DNA from: Epichloe hybrida
Taxonomy: Eukaryota; Ascomycota; Sordariomycetes; Hypocreales; Clavicipitaceae
NCBI GenBank assembly: GCA_019022495.1
Contig: JAFEKR010000015.1
Coordinates: 496,001 to 560,000, forward strand
Reading direction: 5' to 3'
Length of the DNA: 64,000 nucleotides
Shown: piece by piece, positions 59,576 to 64,000 of the stretch
Numbering within the stretch: the first letter of the stretch is position 1
How the letters are laid out: each line of letters begins with the position of its first letter
Translations under genes and position numbers: made by a program
Notes under the pieces: model-generated
Told to the model about the DNA's origin: nothing
Databases searched by the model: none
Seen by the model: only the letters and a program-made list of their open reading frames with translations

Positions 59576-61552
59576 GATGAGGGAAAGTTGAAGAAGTTGG
59601 GAGGGATGGGAGAGGTTGATGTTGTCGTGACAACAGCTGTCGATGGGGAGGAGAAGTCGGCTAGAGTTGGTAGAGAAAATGAAGGTGATATATATGGTCA
59701 GGTGTGATGAATGGTTCGCGGGGGCTGCGTCGCAATCTCAAAAGCCGGGTCGTCGTCACGTTCGTGTTGGACGCGAGGTGTAGGCAGGGTCGAGGAAGAG
59801 TCTGGGGAATGGCGATTTGGGATTTGGGATGTGAATTCAGAACTCGACTTGATGGGTGCGATGACGTGCGGCTGCGCAGTGGGAAAGGGTACGGAAGGGG
59901 AGCCAACCAGAGAGGGCGCGGCAAGACGCCGCCCAAACCTGTGACCAATAATACGTAGATCCAACAGGTGTGAGTGGGGAAAAGAGAAGGCAACTAACTA
60001 ACTTGGCAACCTGGTCCGATTCGTCCAGTTCATCCAAGCGCAGATGTACATCTGTACAACCTACCGTATGTAAGCTCTTTTGGCCGAATCAATTGTACAT
60101 CCGTAGAACTTGTTTGCCAAACGCTGACCCAGTCATCCTTCGACAACTTGGGCTGTGATCCACGAAAAGCCTGCAGAGTTTGCGGGGAGCATAGCCATGT
60201 ATGGAATACGCGCTAACCATTTTTGACACTACATAGTATATGTAAAGTTTATGTTCCCTTCCCTAGATAGTATGTACGAAGCAGCCGGCCTATTAAATGA
60301 TTCACACATAACTTGTACCGTCCGTCAGGCTTTTCGTGGATCACACCCCAAGCCTCTCGGTGCCTGGAAAACGCACCGCCTCCGACCATCAAGACCCCCA
60401 CCATGGCTAGACACGGCACGTTTGTTGATCACGAGGTGGGCATCTTACAATATGTAGTGTTTCGCGGCGTTTTCCCCATTCTGCAGAGGTCACGTTCCTG
60501 AAAACCGAAATTCGTCAGCGTCAGGGGAGGGTATCGCTATTTTCCAACATCATATCGGCTGTTGGTTTTCATCCGCATGCTCTTCGCCTGGCGACTACAT
60601 GAATGAATTCGGGGCGGGTTTTGCTGGCTTGGGTATGGTGTCACTACACTGGTGGATGGAGGGGGGCCAAAATGGGCGACAAAAGAGGTCATCTGCTTGA
60701 TATATTCCAGCATTTCCGGTCAGGTGGAGGGGTCGAAGGGGTGGAGGGTGGAGGGTGTTCATGCACGCTTTTTGTGTTTTCCACTGGCTGGGAGGAGAGG
60801 AGACGATTGATCATGATGCATACCCACCGACCTAAGTGCATAGTTAGTCTTGTTGGAAGCGTTGAAGATGTCGGGACCTGCTTACGGATGGGAGGCGAAA
60901 TGAATGCAAGGCTTGTGCAAGGGTCAGCCCTGTTTCTTGGTCTAGGCTGAGAATGAGGATGGAGAAAATTAAACGGCCACGTGATCCTCGCCATTCCACA
61001 CGCTTATCACGTATTTGTGAGTAATCCGTACACGGTGCAATTAAACGACCCTGTAGAAAGGGTTGGTTATTAAAAGAAGGAACTCATCTGTATATTTGGC
61101 TTGTTTAAATTTTTAAAATCATCTTGCTCGCTTTTTAAATTTGGCAATTCCAAGACGTAGCCTCTCATTGCCAGCGCGAAGTGTAAACTTGTTAAGCTCT
61201 GAAGAAAGAACGAAGCGGAAAGTCTGTCGCCCCACCCACATTCACTAGGCTGCCTTCCGGCTTTCGCCTTCCAGCCACTCCTTCCTCCCATCACCGACCC
61301 GCGCGTTTTTTCCCTCTCCCATCAACAAACCCAAACCGGCTCATTTCGAAGAGCAACGGACTAGCTTGCTCATCTTATCATTGATGACGATCGTGTATCT
61401 TGTATTCGCAACCACTTAACAAACGCGACCTCTTGCATAATTTCATCATTTGCATCAAACAAGAAGCACATAATTTTCAACAGAATTAGTACCCTCACTC
61501 CCGTCTCGTTCGTACTCGGCACACGTGAGGCGAAGAAACCCAAATCGAAGGC
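59576..61552. promoter_or_regulatory. Divergent intergenic region (Pin1 / Rpb9)
   Basis: About 2 kb with both promoters. Includes a 206-bp inverted-repeat element (60147-60352) and an A/T-rich tract at about 61068-61145 upstream of Rpb9. Overlapping frames of up to 115 codons near 60.6-61.0 kb on both strands show no similarity. Confidence 0.5.
60147..60352. mobile_element. 206-bp inverted-repeat element, MITE-like
   Basis: Left arm 60147-60173 and right arm 60326-60352 are inverted repeats matching at 26 of 27 positions (inner CAGGCTTTTCGTGGATCACA). The ~152-bp interior is non-coding and AT-rich in part. Ends are CTTGGG...CCCAAG. I see no convincing target-site duplication, so it could also be a hairpin-forming regulatory element. 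Confidence 0.6.
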
Positions 61553-62609
61553 ATGGCTACTCCGCAGTCAACTACGTCTCACGAGGACTCCGGCTCCAGG
61601 AAACTCGAACAAATTACCTTCCGATTTTGCTCCGAATGCTCCAACATGCTGTATCCCAAGGAGGATGAAGATGCTCACAAGCTGCAGTTTACCTGCCGAA
61701 CCTGCCAGTACACCGAGGAGGCACAGTCTACCTGCGTATTCCGCAATGTCCTGAGTAACTCCGCTGGCGAAACTGCTGGTGTGACCCAGGATGTTGGATC
61801 TGATCCAACGGTTAGTCAAGTTCCAGTCGTCCTTTGTTTATCTTGTGGGCTTCTCATTTTGTGCGATACTTGTGGAGATCTGGCGACAGAGGTGGCTGGC
61901 ACTGAGGGGGCGCAGTCAGCGAAGAAGAAGGACAAGGAAAGTATGGGACTTTGCCAGTTTACCCTTCCCTGGACCGACTTTGAAGATCCCTTCGACGTGT
62001 ACGACGAAGAGATCATGGAAGAATCAAGCGATGGCAACGTGTCTAGCCCATCCATGAGCGAAATGTTTTCCGACACGACTGAGGGGACGGATTTCACCAA
62101 CGATGGGGCAATGATCATCGCTCTGTAATGGACAACAAATTCCATCTTTGCCTAGATCACATCACGACACTCGAGCAGCCTGCTTTCGACGGCCTCTGAA
62201 TATTTACTTCTTCGCCGGGATGACTACATGTGGGCCGAAAGGTGTGACGATAATCGGCAGCTTCAAGACATAGCGAGCAGTTGCAGCGGAGCGTGTTTCC
62301 TTGGTGTTGGAACTCGTTGGCCCTTGCCTTTGAACCTGCTGGCTGACACATGATTTTTTTTCCGTCTTTCTTGGCTATAGCTTCCTCGGTCGAACAAGAC
62401 GTGTCCCAGGTGCAACCACGAAGAAGCAGTATTCTTCCAATCTCAGGAGCGAAGTGCCGAAACTGGCATGGTAAGCCATCACCAATCTCTATGTCCTCCG
62501 TCGTTGAGAGGCATGGCGCATCTTGGATATGAAACGCGTCAAACTAACATGGCTGGCTGGCAAGAAATTGTTTTATGTCTGCTGTGAATGCGGTCATATT
62601 TTCGACTAG
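61553..62609 (+). CDS. RPB9: RNA polymerase II subunit Rpb9
   Basis: Three exons (61553-61810, 62381-62470, 62565-62609) encode 130 residues, close to yeast Rpb9 (122). The N-terminal zinc ribbon is FRFCSECSNMLYPKED...FTCRTCQY, followed by the family linker NSAGETAGVTQDVGSDPT. The second ribbon is LPRSNKTCPRCNHEEAVFFQSQ...KLFYVCCECGHIF. Rpb9 helps fidelity, TFIIS-stimulated cleavage and transcription-coupled repair. The first intron is unusually long (570 nt). The exon-1 frame stays open for 106 codons into it, ending in an acidic segment; if retained it would give a product lacking the second ribbon. All phases are 0. The family sequence supports direct joining T|LPRSN. Confidence 0.93.
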
Positions 62610-63197
62610 TCGTCGTTTACGAGTCATGATACCCAAAGTCCCAGACCGACACTACGATTATTGCAGATGGCGTACGATTGAAAGATGATCCTTGTCTTGT
62701 TTAATAGCATACATAACGGAAAGGTGGCGTTCATACATGGGAGGGATTGCTTGTATCAAGGCGCATTGGTTTTCTATACGAGGATAAAGTCGTTCGGCAT
62801 TAAAAGGTTAACCGGACGGGTCTTGATGCCAAAACATCGTCAAGAACATTAAAGAACATCGGAGGAGATGGGGTCATTGTTTAAAATTAGATTCGGTTTT
62901 ACCAAAAATGGTCCAACAGTATCAAGTTTTGCGCCGAATATTTTTTTTCTTAAAAAGAAAACATTATGGATATGTGAAAGTAGTGAGATTCAAATCGAGC
63001 CTTGTGTCCTTGTTTAAACGCCTCGCATATGCCAAGTTGTAATGATACACTGTATCTCCTCTTTTGTAAGGGGAGTCACATCTCAATTCGCGGCATTCCG
63101 TAAAAAAAAATGCCTCTTGCTTCACACTGAATATCTGGACTTTTGCTGCATCCAGATAGATTTGAACTTTTTCTGATCTCCAAATGATCACCCTCGT
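62610..63197. other. Convergent 3' flanks of Rpb9 and uL14m genes
   Basis: AT-richer than average with a T run at about 62941-62949 and an A run at about 63102-63110. No gene seen. Confidence 0.5.
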
Positions 63198-63728
63198 TTA
63201 TGCCTGCATGGGAGCCATTGACAAGATTTTGCTCCACTTCTTCCTCTTCAATTCTGCTCCAACAACGCCGTTGATTCGCGATCCGACTGGGTCCCCAGAC
63301 TTGTTCAGCAGAACGCATGCATTGTCGTCGAACTTGAGGATCGACCCGTCTCGTCTTTGCGTGGGGTACCTGGTGCGAACGACGACGGCATGTCGAATGT
63401 CACCACGCTTCACCTTGGCAGCGGCAGAGATGCCTGCCATGCCAGAGGAGGATGCGCCTCTCTGTTCCTGAACGACAACCACAATGCGATCACCTAGAGT
63501 CAAGCTTGGGTTAGTGATGAAGACCCTGGCTGGCGCAGTTGTGGTCCAAGTATGCACGAATCAACGTACCAATACGAGCATGGCGCTTCTGACCGACAAC
63601 GAGGGCGCATTCGACGAGAGCTGCACCGGAATTATCGATGCAGTTGAGCATCGTCTGTGAAGGACTTGGTTCAGCTCTGATGTAAATGGCGGCAGGAGCT
63701 TCAGACGGCATACCTTTAACTGAATCAT
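63198..63728 (-). CDS. MRPL38: Mitochondrial ribosomal protein uL14m
   Basis: Three exons (63714-63728, 63570-63654, 63198-63493) give 131 residues starting MIQLK-TMLNCIDNSGAALVE. The frame matches bacterial-type L14: IDNSGA, GQKRHARIGDRIVVVVQ, KVKRGDIRHAVVVRTR, RDGSILKFDDNACVLLN, GSRINGVVG and the KWSKILSMAP end. The bacterial-like sequence with direct MIQLKT start identifies the mitochondrial large-subunit protein (yeast Mrpl38) and not cytosolic uL14. It binds 23S-like rRNA at the subunit interface next to bL19. No separate cleavable presequence is visible, as in other uL14m. Exon 1 is only 15 nt. Donors are GTATGC and GTACGT. Confidence 0.95.
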
Positions 63729-64000
63729 ATTAGCGGAATGGCCCAAGACGCAACAGCTTCAGTTATGTTTGACGGGATACATAATCGCGAAGTGCAAGGC
63801 GCTGATTGACGCTAACAGCTTTGGCATGGATGGAGGCTTTTCCATCGAAACGAATCACGTGCTGTGTCACGTTCCGGCCGAGTTGAGCTGCAACCTTCCA
63901 GGCTCCTCCCCCCTGCGGTCGTCCGGCCAGCGAATCTTGGGGGGGAGGGCCAGGGTGGTTCAATGCACTTCACTGGCTGGTCCGATTGGCTCCATTGTGG
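63729..64000. promoter_or_regulatory. Upstream region of uL14m gene
   Basis: Promoter of uL14m next to 63729, then GC-rich sequence to the window edge. A 66-codon minus frame (63763-63963) is not recognisable. Too short to judge. Confidence 0.4.

Noticed and set aside
1..64000. CRISPR arrays, rRNA or tRNA genes, transposases, biosynthetic megasynthases
   Set aside because: No supporting repeats or motifs seen. The only large AMP-binding protein has the DIP2/CPS1 layout without carrier domains, so it is not a peptide synthetase.

Overview
The window is nuclear DNA of a filamentous ascomycete, most likely a sordariomycete close to Hypocreales. Evidence: short introns (about 50-80 nt) with GTRWGT donors and CTRAC branch sites, fungal-specific regulators (Zn2Cys6 and VPxxxCWQF-type), a fungal-type DIP2/CPS1 protein, a MICOS Mic10 gene, and pyrimidine-rich promoters. 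I see no rRNA, tRNA, CRISPR array or transposase gene. Exon structures below were built by hand from reading frames and splice consensus.

Layout. 1-2.6 kb: 5' part of a probable nucleolar Urb2-type gene (-), mic10 (+) and a small membrane protein (-). 4.1-6.6 kb: a Zn2Cys6 regulator (-). 8.1-17.6 kb: a conserved fungal orphan (-) and a C2H2 zinc-finger regulator (+), divergent and separated by an unusually long 5.3 kb gap. 18.5-21.4 kb: a flavin-reductase-like protein (+) convergent with a class II cAMP phosphodiesterase (-). 23.3-29.2 kb: a fatty acid hydroxylase/sterol desaturase family enzyme (+), long-form tRNase Z (+) and sideroflexin (-). 29.7-34.7 kb: a 735-residue orphan (-) and a secreted aspartic protease (+). 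35.2-41.1 kb: a DIP2/CPS1-type double AMP-binding protein (+). 41.1-54.7 kb: minisatellites, a giant DUF6606/DUF3638/DUF3645-type protein (+) and a coiled-coil augmin-like protein (-). 56.3-63.7 kb: an LrgB-family membrane protein (+), Pin1-type prolyl isomerase (-), RNA polymerase II subunit Rpb9 (+) and mitochondrial ribosomal protein uL14m (-).

The genes are mostly unlinked housekeeping or regulatory functions; I see no biosynthetic cluster. Several serve mitochondria (Mic10, sideroflexin, uL14m, possibly tRNase Z). The most interesting stretch is 41-54 kb: the giant protein carries motifs I read as a SecA/SF2-like ATPase, its frame switches inside a nine-copy 21-bp acidic repeat and again near its C-terminus, and the convergent coiled-coil gene also has a one-base frame break. 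These are either clustered consensus errors or gene decay. Other oddities: two genes whose first coding exon is only the ATG, a 206-bp inverted-repeat element near 60.2 kb, a 22-bp perfect palindrome near 10.3 kb, and an open presequence-like extension upstream of tRNase Z.
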